Source of the DNA: Microbacterium sp. ABRD28
GTDB lineage: Bacteria; Actinomycetota; Actinomycetes; Actinomycetales; Microbacteriaceae
Direction: 5' to 3'
Length of the DNA: 64,000 nt
Assembly (NCBI RefSeq): GCF_003850245.1
Contig: NZ_CP031015.1
Location: 1,116,001 to 1,180,000, forward strand
Of the stretch, positions 42,672 to 51,351 are shown piece by piece; position 1 is the stretch's first letter; every line of letters starts with the position of its first letter. The translations under genes and the position numbers were made by a program. Under the pieces are notes generated by a model. That model saw nothing but the letters and a program-made list of their open reading frames with translations. It ran no database searches and was not told the DNA's origin.

Positions 42672-43817
42672 GTGCTGACTGCAAGCGAGTCCGCCCTCGC
42701 GCGCGCCGTCCTGGTGCACGGCCCGATCGCCCGGAGCGCACTGGCGCACCGCCTCGCCCTGTCGCCGGCGACGCTGACGCGCCTGGTCAAGCCGTTCCTC
42801 GATCAGGGCGTGTTCGTCGAACGGCCGCACACGGTCGACGGCCTGGTGGGCCGCCCCGTCACCCCCCTCGACGTCTCCCCGGGGTGGGGTCGGTTCGCGG
42901 GGGTGAAGCTCACGGGCGACCGCGCCTATGCGGTCATCACCGATGCGCGGGCCGAGGTGCTCGCGCGCGGCGACCGGCCGCTCGTCTCGACCGAACCCGA
43001 GGCGGTGTGTGCGCTCATCGCCGACCTGGTGGACGGCCTCCTCGCCGGTGGCCTCCCCCCAGACCCCGTGCAGCTCCGCGCGGCCGGGGTGAGTCTCGGC
43101 GGCATCGTCCGGTCGGGACGCGCGGTGTTCGCACCGTTCCTCGACTGGGCCGACGTCGACCTCGCTCCGCTCCTCGCTCCCCGCCTCGGGGTGCCGGTGA
43201 CGGTCGAGAACGACGTCATCGCGCTCACCGAGGCCGAGCACTGGTTCGGGCACGGCCGCGGCATCCCGGGATTCTCGCTCATCACGATCGGGGCGGGGGT
43301 GGGGCACGGGCTGGTCGTCGACGACCGCGTGGTCCGTGCGGCCGCGGGCGCCGACCTCGTGGGGCACGTGCCGGTCGCGTCGTCGGGCCCGGTCTGCCTG
43401 CTCGGTCACCGGGGCTGCGCCCAGATGCTGACGACGGCGGCGATCCTCTCCGAATGCGCCGGTGCGCTCGGCCGACCCGTCGCCTACGACGACCTCCGTG
43501 CCCTGGTGCTGAGGGGTGATGAGAGGATCGCCCCGATCATCGACGCGCTCGCCGACGCGCTCGGGAGCCTCATCGCGCTCGTGGCCGGCCTCACGCAGCA
43601 GCGTGCGGTCGTGCTCGCGGGTGACGGGGTCGGCCTTTTCGTCGCCGCGGAGGACCGTGTCCGGGCAGCGATCGCCGCTGCCCGGGATCGGCGCGCCGAC
43701 GCCGTCGAGCTGCATGTCGACGAGAGCGGCTTTCCCGCGTGGGCGCGAGGCGCGGCCGCGGTGGCCATCCAGGCGGCGGTCGACCGGATCGATCTCGCGA
43801 AGGCTCCGATCGTCTGA
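42672..43817 (+). CDS. ROK-family transcriptional regulator
   Basis: A 381-residue NagC/XylR-type regulator. The N-terminal HTH is ARSALAHRLALSPATLTRLV; the ROK domain contains GVSLGGIVRSG, VENDVIALTEAEHWFGHG and the zinc-binding-type HRGCAQM (most ROK proteins show CxCGxxGC, largely eroded here to one Cys and a His). It probably represses the divergent alpha-galactosidase gene until a galactoside or galactose binds. GTG 42672 is the assigned start. It ends three bases from the convergent polymerase gene. Confidence 0.85.
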   Translation: MLTASESALARAVLVHGPIARSALAHRLALSPATLTRLVKPFLDQGVFVERPHTVDGLVGRPVTPLDVSPGWGRFAGVKLTGDRAYAVITDARAEVLARGDRPLVSTEPEAVCALIADLVDGLLAGGLPPDPVQLRAAGVSLGGIVRSGRAVFAPFLDWADVDLAPLLAPRLGVPVTVENDVIALTEAEHWFGHGRGIPGFSLITIGAGVGHGLVVDDRVVRAAAGADLVGHVPVASSGPVCLLGHRGCAQMLTTAAILSECAGALGRPVAYDDLRALVLRGDERIAPIIDALADALGSLIALVAGLTQQRAVVLAGDGVGLFVAAEDRVRAAIAAARDRRADAVELHVDESGFPAWARGAAAVAIQAAVDRIDLAKAPIV

Positions 43818-43820
43818 GTG

Positions 43821-44909
43821 TCACCAGCCGCTGCGGGTGGGCGTGTGCCCTCCGCGTGCATCATCCGGCATGGCCATCTCCGCCCGCATCCCGAGCAGCC
43901 GGACCGGCCGGTCGGGCTCGATCTTGGCGAGGAGAGCGGATGCTTCGGCGATCACCCTCTCGCGGTCGTGCGTCTCGGCGATCCGGCGGGTGAAGGTCTT
44001 GGTGAGAAAGGGCGCGTAGCGCACCTTGAGCCCGAGGCCGACGACGGGGCGCCCCTCGGCGGCGACGTCGTCGAGCACCTGCGCGAGCAGGACGAGCGCC
44101 GCCGCCTCGATCTCCTCCCGCGCGACGAGGTTCTGCTGGTATGTCGTCTCGCGGCTGTGCCCCCGTGCGACCCAGGGGGTGTCATCGACGACGTTCGATC
44201 CGTCACCGCGGCCGAGCTGGCGATACCACGGCCCCATCTTCGGCCCGAACTCCGCCGCGAGGGGCGCGGTCTCGGCGACCGCCAGGTCGCGCACCGTTCG
44301 GATGCCGAGCGCCTCGAGGCGCCGCGAGATCTTCGTGCCGACGCCCCAGAGCTCGATCGTGGGCCGGTCGCCCATCACTGCCAGCCAGGTGTCCGCGGTG
44401 AGGCGGAAGCGACCGCGCGGCTTGCCGAATCCGGTGGCGTTCTTCGCCCGCACGAGGGTGTCGCCGATGCCCACGCTGCAGTGCAGCCGGGTGCGCTCGA
44501 GCACCGCGCGCTGCAAATTCTCGGCGTACCCCTCGGGGTCGGCGGTGGTGATGCCCACGAATGCCTCATCCCACCCGAGCACCTGCACCACGGCGCCGGG
44601 CTGGACGCGAAGCGTCGCCATCACCTCCTCCGAGGCGGCGGTGTACGCGTCGTGATCCACCGGCAGAATCACCGCGTCGGGCACCTTCCTCGCGGCGATC
44701 CGCAGGGGCATCCCCGACCCGACGCCGAACTCCCGTGCTTCGTACGACGCGGTCGAGACGACGGCGCGCTCCGTGGGGTCACCCCGACCGCCGACGATCA
44801 CGGGCCTCCCGGCGAGCTCAGGGTGGCGGAGCACCTCGACGGCCGCGATGAACTGGTCGAGGTCGACGTGCAGCACCCAGCGACGCGTCTCTGCCTCGCT
44901 CTGGGCCAT
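43821..44909 (-). CDS. Y-family DNA polymerase of the DinB2 type
   Basis: A 362-residue translesion polymerase closest to mycobacterial DinB2: WVLHVDLDQFIAAVE (metal ligand Asp16), VSTASYEAREFGVGSGMPLR, and Asp114-Glu115 in VLGWDEAFVGI, where GWDEA replaces the SIDEA of ordinary DinB. The little finger ends RPVRLLGMRAEMA with no beta-clamp motif after it. The steric-gate position, aromatic in E. coli DinB (Phe13), is Ile21, as leucine is in M. smegmatis DinB2, which readily uses ribonucleotides. The ATG at 44909 is fixed by homology. Neighbours on this strand lie 17 bp upstream. Confidence 0.88.
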   Translation of the reverse strand: MAQSEAETRRWVLHVDLDQFIAAVEVLRHPELAGRPVIVGGRGDPTERAVVSTASYEAREFGVGSGMPLRIAARKVPDAVILPVDHDAYTAASEEVMATLRVQPGAVVQVLGWDEAFVGITTADPEGYAENLQRAVLERTRLHCSVGIGDTLVRAKNATGFGKPRGRFRLTADTWLAVMGDRPTIELWGVGTKISRRLEALGIRTVRDLAVAETAPLAAEFGPKMGPWYRQLGRGDGSNVVDDTPWVARGHSRETTYQQNLVAREEIEAAALVLLAQVLDDVAAEGRPVVGLGLKVRYAPFLTKTFTRRIAETHDRERVIAEASALLAKIEPDRPVRLLGMRAEMAMPDDARGGHTPTRSGW

Positions 44910-44926
44910 CGGCGTGCTCCGACCGG

Positions 44927-45847
44927 TCAGTCCTGGCCCACGGGCGGCGGGAATCCGAGCCGTGCGTGGCGTTCGCGGGCGAAATCCTGCGCGCGGGGCC
45001 CGGCGCCGAGGGCGCGGGTGGATGCCGCGAGCGCGACCCGCGCGAGCGTGATCACCGGCAGCGGCAGTCGGCGCAGCCCGAGCAGCTTCCGGTATTCGCG
45101 GGGCAGGCTCGCCACGGCTGCAGCGAACAGCAGTCGGTAGCTCACGCCCATCGAGCCGGGAAGCGGCACGCGGCGGAGGAACCGCACGACGTCGTCCACG
45201 CGCTCGTCGCGGCGCAGCTCGCCGGTGAACGCCGCGAGGCGTTCCCGCAGTGCGGCCTCGGTCTCGGGGGGATGAGCGACCCGCATCAGTCGGCCCGCCT
45301 GCGCCCACTCCCGGACGTAGGCGTCGCTTCCGCCCGGAATGGGTCCACCCCAGATCTTGTGCGCGCCGAGGAAGGCCTCGGTGAACGCCAGATGCACCCA
45401 CTCGACGAGGTCGGCGTCGTCGGCGGAGTAGGCGCGCTCGCCGTCGGCGGCGTCGTACGTGCCCCGCACCCGCTGGTGCAGACGCCCGACTCGCGCGGTC
45501 TCGCGCCGGGCCTGCTCGGTCGAGCCGTAGGTGACGCACAGGATCCACCGCACGGTGCCCGACAGGCGCCCCATGGGATCATCGCGGTACCGCGAGTGGT
45601 CGTGGACGCCGGCCAATGCGCCCGGGTGGAGCGCCTGGATGAGCAGCGCCCGGATGCCCGCGATCAGCGTGCTCGTGCCGGCGTGCACGGTCCACACGGC
45701 CCCGCCGTCGGCGAAGTAGCCGGCGTCGTCGCCGTCGGCGAGGGCCCGCACCCAGGGCGGGGTGCCGTTGGGGTCGCCCGACAGCGCGGTGAGCAGGCGA
45801 GAGCGCAGCGTCGACGAACGCGGGGGAGCGAGCGATCCGGTGCCCAT
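44927..45847 (-). CDS. MpaB/Lcp-related oxygenase family protein (DUF2236)
   Basis: A 306-residue helical protein of the DUF2236 group: TVHAGTSTLIAGIRALLIQA, LHPGALAGVHDHSRY, RWILCVTYGSTEQARR, WVHLAFTEAFLGAHKIWGGP. The family includes rubber oxygenase Lcp and the mycophenolate enzyme MpaB, with heme or similar cofactor bound by conserved His and Lys. The reaction is unknown. It lies between the polymerase and alditol oxidase genes at 17- and 27-bp spacing, compatible with one transcript. Confidence 0.82.
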   Translation of the reverse strand: MGTGSLAPPRSSTLRSRLLTALSGDPNGTPPWVRALADGDDAGYFADGGAVWTVHAGTSTLIAGIRALLIQALHPGALAGVHDHSRYRDDPMGRLSGTVRWILCVTYGSTEQARRETARVGRLHQRVRGTYDAADGERAYSADDADLVEWVHLAFTEAFLGAHKIWGGPIPGGSDAYVREWAQAGRLMRVAHPPETEAALRERLAAFTGELRRDERVDDVVRFLRRVPLPGSMGVSYRLLFAAAVASLPREYRKLLGLRRLPLPVITLARVALAASTRALGAGPRAQDFARERHARLGFPPPVGQD

Positions 45848-45874
45848 GCTTCCAGCGTGCCACGCCTCCGCAGG

Positions 45875-47131
45875 TTAGAGACCGAGTCGCGCGAGGTAGT
45901 CACCGACGAACCGGCGGTCGGGGTCCAGACGCGCCCGCAGCGCCGAGAAGTCGTCGAACCGCGGGTAGCGGCGACGGATCTCGTCGCCGGGCATCGTGAA
46001 GACCTTCCCCCAGTGCGGACGGGCGGAGGCGGGGAGAGCCGCTTCGAGCGTGGGGAGGAGGGCGCGCACGGCTGCTTCGTCGCGCTGCCACGTGAAGTGG
46101 ATGCCGACGGTCGGGCGCCCGTACGCGGGGGAGAGCCACAGATCATCGGCCGCCATCGTGCGCACCTCGCACGTGAGAAGGAGCGGCGCGATCCGGTCGG
46201 CGAGCCCCCGCACGGCCTGGATCGCCGCTACGGCGTCGGCGCGGGCGACGAGGTACTCCGACTGCAGCTCTTCACCCGCCGAGGGGGTGAACGCCAGCCG
46301 GAAGTGCGGAAGCCGGTCGTACCAGGGCCCCGGGACGCCCTCCTGCGCCGTGCACGGGGTCGGGTCGATGCCGGGGATCGGATGACGGGGTCCGTCGGCG
46401 GCCCGGGCGCCGAACGTCGACAGGTCATCGGGGTCCGAAGTCGTCCGGGACTTGACCCACACCTGGTCGATGACGTCGGCGTCCGTCCACCGTGTGAACA
46501 GGCTCACGCTGTCGCCCGCACCGGTGAGCTCGTCGAAGCGGCTCAGCGCGTCATCCCATCGCACACCCTCGAAGACGGTCTGCGCGACGGTGAAGTGCGG
46601 CAGGGCGTCGAGGGTCAGGTGCGTGACGATGCCGAGCGCGCCGAGCCCGACGACGACGCCGTCGAATCCGTCCTCGCCCCTTGTGAGCGTCATGCGCTCT
46701 CCGGCGGCGGTGAGGAGTTCGACGCCGGCGACCTGGGTGCCGAGGGCTCCGACGCGGTCGCCCGACCCGTGCGTGCCGGTCTGCACGGCGCCGGCGACGG
46801 AGATGTGAGGGAGGGAGGCGAGGTTCGCCAGCGCGAGACCTTCGCGTTCGAGCACGGGCACCAGGTCGCCATAGCGGATGCCCGCGGGGATCCGCACGGT
46901 CTGGCGGTCGGGCGCGACGCTCACGCGGTCGGCGGTGGCGAGGCCGGCGAGGGAGATGATCACCCCGTCGGTGTCGGCGACGTCGTTGAAGGAGTGCCGG
47001 CTCCCCAGCACGCGGACGGTGGTGCCATCGCCACGCGCACGATCGAGGATGGCGCTCAGTTCGGCCTCATCGATCGGTTCGACGATGCGCGCAGCGCGGT
47101 ACGTGAGGTTCCCTGCCCAGTTGGTGGTCAC
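45875..47131 (-). CDS. Alditol/sugar-lactone oxidase with covalent FAD
   Basis: A 418-residue VAO-family flavoprotein. LGSRHSFND contains His46, the residue that covalently carries FAD in alditol oxidase AldO. ASLPHISVAGAVQTGTHGSG is the FAD pyrophosphate loop, and the C-terminal HWGKVFTMPGDEIRRRYPRF and FDDFSALRARLDPDRRFVGD match AldO/arabinonolactone oxidases. It oxidises a polyol such as xylitol, sorbitol or glycerol with O2, giving H2O2. No signal peptide is present. It is 9 bp downstream of cofD on the same strand. Confidence 0.88.
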   Translation of the reverse strand: MTTNWAGNLTYRAARIVEPIDEAELSAILDRARGDGTTVRVLGSRHSFNDVADTDGVIISLAGLATADRVSVAPDRQTVRIPAGIRYGDLVPVLEREGLALANLASLPHISVAGAVQTGTHGSGDRVGALGTQVAGVELLTAAGERMTLTRGEDGFDGVVVGLGALGIVTHLTLDALPHFTVAQTVFEGVRWDDALSRFDELTGAGDSVSLFTRWTDADVIDQVWVKSRTTSDPDDLSTFGARAADGPRHPIPGIDPTPCTAQEGVPGPWYDRLPHFRLAFTPSAGEELQSEYLVARADAVAAIQAVRGLADRIAPLLLTCEVRTMAADDLWLSPAYGRPTVGIHFTWQRDEAAVRALLPTLEAALPASARPHWGKVFTMPGDEIRRRYPRFDDFSALRARLDPDRRFVGDYLARLGL

Positions 47132-47140
47132 CCCACAGGT

Positions 47141-48118
47141 CTACCCGAGATCGGCGACCGTCCGGGCCAGCGCGACCGCATCGGCGGCGAGGGCGGCCGA
47201 GGTATCGGCATCCTTCATCCACAGCGGAACAGCGCGGGCGACGATCCCCGCGGCCTCGATACCCGGCACCGCCGGTGAGTCCTCGTCGTCGACCAGCCAG
47301 CCATCCAGCACGCCGCCGGCGGCGCGCGCGCCGTAGTGCCGGGCGACGGCGCCCGCGTCGGCGTCGACGCCGATGACGGCAAGGCACGCCTCGGCCATGC
47401 CCCGCACCGCGGCCCCGCCGATGATCGGCGAGACGCCGACGATCGGCGCGGATGCGGTGGCGAGCGCGGCGCGGATACCCGGGATCTCGAGCACCGGGCC
47501 GATCGAGACCACGGGGTTCGACGGGGCGACGAGGATGACATCCGCGGCGGTGATCGCGTCCAGCGCGGCCGGGGCGGGGCGCGCCGCGTCGATCCCGTTC
47601 TGCTCGAACCGCGCGACCGGAAGGCGCGCGCGGTGCCGGGTCCACCACTCCTGGAAGTGCAGCCGCTCGCCGTCCGGCGTGACGATGTGGGTGTCGACCT
47701 CGTCATCGGTCGCCGGGTGCAGGGTCACGCCGAGGTCCCACCGGGCGCCGAGACGCCGCGCGACCTCCGTGGGTGTCTCGCCGGCGCGGAGCCACGCCGT
47801 CCGGGCGATGTGAGTGCCGAGATCGAGGTCGCCGAGGGTGAACCACTCGGGGGTGACGCCCCAGGTGCGAAGCTCCGCCGACACGCGTTCGCTCTCGCCG
47901 CGCCGGCCCCAGCCGCGCTCTTCGTCGTTCTGCCCGGCGAGGGTGTAGAGGATGCTGTCATGGTCGGGCCAGATGCGAAGACCCGCCAGCCACCAGTCAT
48001 CCCCGGTGTTGACGACCACGTCGATGGTGTGGTCCTCGTCGCTGCGGCGAACGAACTCCCGGACGCCGCGCACGAATCGTGCGCCGCCGACGCCCCCTGC
48101 GATGACGGTGATCTTCAC
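47141..48118 (-). CDS. cofD: 2-phospho-L-lactate/phosphoenolpyruvyl transferase CofD (FbiA) of F420 biosynthesis
   Basis: A 325-residue CofD protein: KITVIAGGVGGARFVRGVRE at the N-terminus, VVVNTGDDWWLAGLRIWPDH, ILYTLAGQNDEERGWG and WFTLGDLDLGTHIART form the GDP-binding and catalytic core. It joins the lactyl or enolpyruvyl phosphate group to Fo, giving (dehydro)F420-0. The organism therefore makes coenzyme F420; the partner ligase gene fbiB is not adjacent and must lie elsewhere. Confidence 0.93.
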   Translation of the reverse strand: MKITVIAGGVGGARFVRGVREFVRRSDEDHTIDVVVNTGDDWWLAGLRIWPDHDSILYTLAGQNDEERGWGRRGESERVSAELRTWGVTPEWFTLGDLDLGTHIARTAWLRAGETPTEVARRLGARWDLGVTLHPATDDEVDTHIVTPDGERLHFQEWWTRHRARLPVARFEQNGIDAARPAPAALDAITAADVILVAPSNPVVSIGPVLEIPGIRAALATASAPIVGVSPIIGGAAVRGMAEACLAVIGVDADAGAVARHYGARAAGGVLDGWLVDDEDSPAVPGIEAAGIVARAVPLWMKDADTSAALAADAVALARTVADLG

Positions 48119-48143
48119 CCGTCAACGCTACCCGCGCGCCGAG

Positions 48144-48638
48144 TCAGAGTTCGACGCGCGTCACCTCGCGGAGAGCCCGATCGTCGACGACCGCTGTCAT
48201 GAGCGTGTGATGCGGCTGACGCCGACGATCTGTGGGCGAGCCGGGGTTGAGAAGGCGCAATCCCGACGCGGTGGTCGTGTCCCAGGGGATGTGGCTGTGC
48301 CCGAAGACGAGCACATCGAGGTCGGGGTAGCGCAGCGTCATCCGTCTCTCCCGGCCCTTCGCATCGCCGGTCTCGTGCACGACGCCCCATCGCACTCCCT
48401 CGATCGTCCGCTCGGCGAACTCGGGGAGACGGGCCCGCAGGTCATCGCCGTCGTTGTTGCCGTACACCCCCAGCACCTCGCCGTGGCCCTGCAGGTCATC
48501 GAGCACGTCGACAGTCACCCAGTCGCCGGCGTGGATGATGAGATCGGCGGCGTCGGCCTCACGACGCACGGCATCGGGCAGGCTGCGCGCCCGCCCGGGG
48601 ATGTGGGTGTCGGAGATCAGCAGCAGACGCGTCGGCAT
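48144..48638 (-). CDS. YfcE/MJ0936-type metallophosphoesterase
   Basis: A 164-residue calcineurin-like phosphoesterase with all metal motifs: LLLISDTHIPG, IIHAGDWVTVDVL, VYGNNDGDDLR, VVHETGD and VFGHSHIPWD. Small proteins of this type hydrolyse cyclic nucleotides or other phosphodiesters in the cytosol. ATG 48638 is preferred since the fold begins immediately after; an in-frame GTG/ATG extension seven codons longer exists. It ends 25 bp before cofD on the same strand. Confidence 0.87.
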   Translation of the reverse strand: MPTRLLLISDTHIPGRARSLPDAVRREADAADLIIHAGDWVTVDVLDDLQGHGEVLGVYGNNDGDDLRARLPEFAERTIEGVRWGVVHETGDAKGRERRMTLRYPDLDVLVFGHSHIPWDTTTASGLRLLNPGSPTDRRRQPHHTLMTAVVDDRALREVTRVEL

Positions 48639-48724
48639 GGATCGAGTCTGACTGACCATCGCCGCCCGGCGGCCGCTGTGCCTACGATGGGCACATCCTC
48701 GCCGTCGACATCGAGGAGGTCGGC

Positions 48725-49231
48725 ATGGTCCAGGTTCGTGTGATCGGCGTCGCGCTCGACGCCGCGCGCCAGTACGTGATCCTGCTGCGGCCGATCACCG
48801 AAGAGGTGGACGGTCCGCGGATGCTCCCCATCTGGATCGGCGCGCAGGAGGCCACGTCGATCGCCATCGCCGTCGAGGGTGCCGAACCGCCGCGCCCGCT
48901 CGCCCACGATCTGATGAAGACCCTGCTCGAGACGGTGTCGGCGCAGGTCGAGCGGGTCGAGATCACCCGCATCGACGACGGCACCTTCTACGCCGAGATC
49001 ACTCTCCTGCTTCCGGGTGGCCGGCGCGTGCTCGACGCCCGTCCCTCCGACGCGATCGCGCTCGCCTCCCGCGTCGACGCACCGATCTGGGTGGCCGACG
49101 AGGTGCTGGCCGACGCCGGCATCCCGGTCTCGGCGATGGAGTTCGAAGACGACGACAGGCTCGAGGAGGAGAAGCTCGAGGAGTTCAAGCGCTTCCTCGA
49201 CGAGGTCGACCCGGAAGACTTCCAGGGCTGA
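48725..49231 (+). CDS. Bifunctional nuclease family protein (DUF151)
   Basis: A 168-residue protein matching the actinobacterial bifunctional nuclease group: MLPIWIGAQEATSIAIAVEG, RPLAHDLMKTLLETV, TFYAEITLLL and DARPSDAIALASRVDAPIWV, followed by an acidic helical tail. Family members cut RNA and DNA in vitro; in actinobacteria the gene usually sits near MerR genes and housekeeping loci. TACGAT about 35 bp upstream is a possible -10 element, and GAGG precedes the ATG. Confidence 0.87.
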   Translation: MVQVRVIGVALDAARQYVILLRPITEEVDGPRMLPIWIGAQEATSIAIAVEGAEPPRPLAHDLMKTLLETVSAQVERVEITRIDDGTFYAEITLLLPGGRRVLDARPSDAIALASRVDAPIWVADEVLADAGIPVSAMEFEDDDRLEEEKLEEFKRFLDEVDPEDFQG

Positions 49232-49245
49232 CGCGCAGGGCGACC

Positions 49246-50703
49246 TCAGGGGGCCAGGTTGGGCAGGATGCGGGTGCCGAACTCGTGTCGCAGGGCGCTG
49301 CGCGCCGCCAGCCATCCGGCCATCCCGTGCACCCCGGGCCCCGGGCTCGTCGACGCGCCGCAGAGGTACACCCCCGGTATCGCGGTGCGCCAGGGCTCGG
49401 GGGAAAGGGTCGGGCGCCCCAGGAGCTGGCGCACATCGGGGAGGCCGGCGGCGATGTCGCCGCCGGGGTAATTCGGATTGTGTCGCTCCATCTCGACGGC
49501 GGTGAGCGTGGAGCTGGCGACGATCACATCGCGGAAGCCCGGGGCGAACCGTTCGATCTGTGCGATGACGGCCTCGGTGACGTCGACGGCCGATCCCGCC
49601 GGCACGTGCGTGTAGGTCCAGAGTGTGTGCATGCCCGCCGGCGCGCGGCTGTCGTCGAAGGTGCTGGGTTGGGCCACGAGCACGTAGGGCCGCTCGGGCA
49701 CCCCGCCGCGTGCGACGACGTTCTCGGCCGCCGCCACCTCCGCCCGGGTGCCGCCGACGTGCACCGTCCCTGCACGACGGACGGCGTCATTCGCCCACGG
49801 CACCGGGCCGGAGAGGGCGAAATCCACCTTGAGGACGCCGTTGCCGTACCGGAACCGCTCCAGCGCGCGGCGGTACGCCGCCGGCATCCTCCCACCGGCG
49901 AGCCGGATGAGCGCGGCCGGGGTGACGTCGAGCAGCACGGTGCGCGCCGGCGGGAGCTCGTCGAGGCTCGTGACCTCGGTGTCGGTGACGATCTCGCCGC
50001 CGTGGGCGAGCAGATCGTCGGCGAGGGCGTCGGCGATCGCCTGGCTGCCGCCGATCGGGATCGGCCAGCCGCGCGCGTGCGCGTAGGTCGTGAGCGCCAG
50101 TCCCGCCGCCGCCGACGCCAGGCTCGGCAGAGGAAGGATGGTGTGGGCCGAGACCCCGGTGATCATCGACGGCGCGATGTCCTCGGTGAACGGGGTGTTC
50201 CACCAGCGACCGGCTTGCGACAGCGCGGCCAGACCGAACGCGACGGGTGCGATCACGTGCGGGGGGACGCGCACGAGCGGGTGGGTGGTGAAATCGGCGA
50301 TCTGATCGGATGCGGCGACGAGGGGTCCGAGGAGAGCGCGATAGGCCGCGCCGTCGCGGCCGAGGTCGTCGGCGGTGCGGTCGAGGTCGCGGTAGGCGAC
50401 GCCCGCGCGTCCGCCGTCGAGAGGATGGGCGAAGGAGATCTCCGGCACCTCGAACCGGATGCGGTCGCCGAGCCCGAACTCGCGGAAGAACGGCGACGCC
50501 AGAGCAAGCGGGTGCACCGCCGAGCAGACGTCGTGGCGAAACCCCGGGAGGGTGAGCTCGGATGTCGCGGTGCCGCCGCCGACGGCGCCGAGTCGCTCGT
50601 AGACCCGGACGCCGAGCCCTGCCCGGGCCAGCGTGACGGCAGCGGCCAGGCCGTTGGGCCCCGCGCCGACGACGACGGCGTCGAGTTCGCCCGCCCGCCT
50701 CAT
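49246..50703 (-). CDS. CrtI/PYROXD2-like FAD-dependent oxidoreductase
   Basis: A 485-residue flavoprotein of the phytoene-desaturase-like group. AVVVGAGPNGLAAAVTLARA is the dinucleotide fold, VYERLGAVGGGTATSELTLP the second FAD segment, and GVYLCGASTSPGPGVHGMAG the C-terminal FAD-binding signature. It is closer to PYROXD2-type proteins than to true carotenoid desaturases, and no carotenoid genes are adjacent, so the substrate is open. Its ATG overlaps the stop of the SRPBCC gene (ATGA), so they are coupled. Confidence 0.83.
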   Translation of the reverse strand: MRRAGELDAVVVGAGPNGLAAAVTLARAGLGVRVYERLGAVGGGTATSELTLPGFRHDVCSAVHPLALASPFFREFGLGDRIRFEVPEISFAHPLDGGRAGVAYRDLDRTADDLGRDGAAYRALLGPLVAASDQIADFTTHPLVRVPPHVIAPVAFGLAALSQAGRWWNTPFTEDIAPSMITGVSAHTILPLPSLASAAAGLALTTYAHARGWPIPIGGSQAIADALADDLLAHGGEIVTDTEVTSLDELPPARTVLLDVTPAALIRLAGGRMPAAYRRALERFRYGNGVLKVDFALSGPVPWANDAVRRAGTVHVGGTRAEVAAAENVVARGGVPERPYVLVAQPSTFDDSRAPAGMHTLWTYTHVPAGSAVDVTEAVIAQIERFAPGFRDVIVASSTLTAVEMERHNPNYPGGDIAAGLPDVRQLLGRPTLSPEPWRTAIPGVYLCGASTSPGPGVHGMAGWLAARSALRHEFGTRILPNLAP

Positions 50704-51266
50704 TCGCGCGCCGCTTCGGCCGCTTCAGCCGCCTGGGCGGCCTCTTCGGCTTCGTGATCGTCCGCGACATCGGGGGAGGAGGGGCGCCCCGCCTCTTCGT
50801 TCTCCTCTTCGGCGGTGGTCTCGCGCGTGCGGGCGTGGCGGCCCTCGGCCAGATACGCGAGGCGGTGGAGCGTCTCGGCGTTGCGCCGATGAAGCAGCAG
50901 ATCGAAGAGCAGATCGGGGAGGTAGCGGGGGAGCCCTGCGATGGCCTCCTCCTGCAGCCGCACGACACAGCCTTCGCCGCGCGGCTTCACGTCGATGGAG
51001 ATGCGGGCTTCGCCGATCGGCCAACCGGTGGCGACCATCACCGCGCGCCGCGGCGGGCTCCATTCGGTCGACATCGTCTCGTCGTTGATCAGAACGGGCC
51101 AGGCGCCGAAGGAGTGGTGAAGACGCGAACCCGCCGCGGGCCAGTCGGCGTCGACATCCCGCATGCGTGACGCGCCGACCACCCACGTCGGGAAGAGCCA
51201 TCCCTCGGCGAGCACCTCGAAGACGCTCTCGGGCGCGCACGTCATCTCTCGTGTGTTGCGTGACAT
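50700..51266 (-). CDS. SRPBCC-fold protein with acidic alanine-rich tail
   Basis: A 188-residue protein whose first 140 residues follow a polyketide-cyclase/START pattern: APESVFEVLAEGWLFPTWVV, SRLHHSFGAWPVLINDETMS, EEAIAGLPRYLPDLLFDLLL. The last 45 residues are a charged, low-complexity Glu/Ala tail. It may bind a lipid-like ligand for the coupled CrtI-like oxidoreductase. ATG 51266 is chosen for GGAGG five to nine bases upstream. Confidence 0.78.
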   Translation of the reverse strand: MSRNTREMTCAPESVFEVLAEGWLFPTWVVGASRMRDVDADWPAAGSRLHHSFGAWPVLINDETMSTEWSPPRRAVMVATGWPIGEARISIDVKPRGEGCVVRLQEEAIAGLPRYLPDLLFDLLLHRRNAETLHRLAYLAEGRHARTRETTAEEENEEAGRPSSPDVADDHEAEEAAQAAEAAEAARE

Positions 51267-51351
51267 CTCGGCCTCCACCCGGGCGATCTCGTTCCGGATG
51301 TCTCGACCGTAGGTCCAACCGGTCGCGACGCGCACCCGGTTGACAGGTCGC

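Noticed and set aside
49246..50703. Carotenoid biosynthesis cluster
   Set aside because: Only a CrtI-like oxidoreductase is present; no phytoene synthase, cyclase or GGPP synthase is adjacent.
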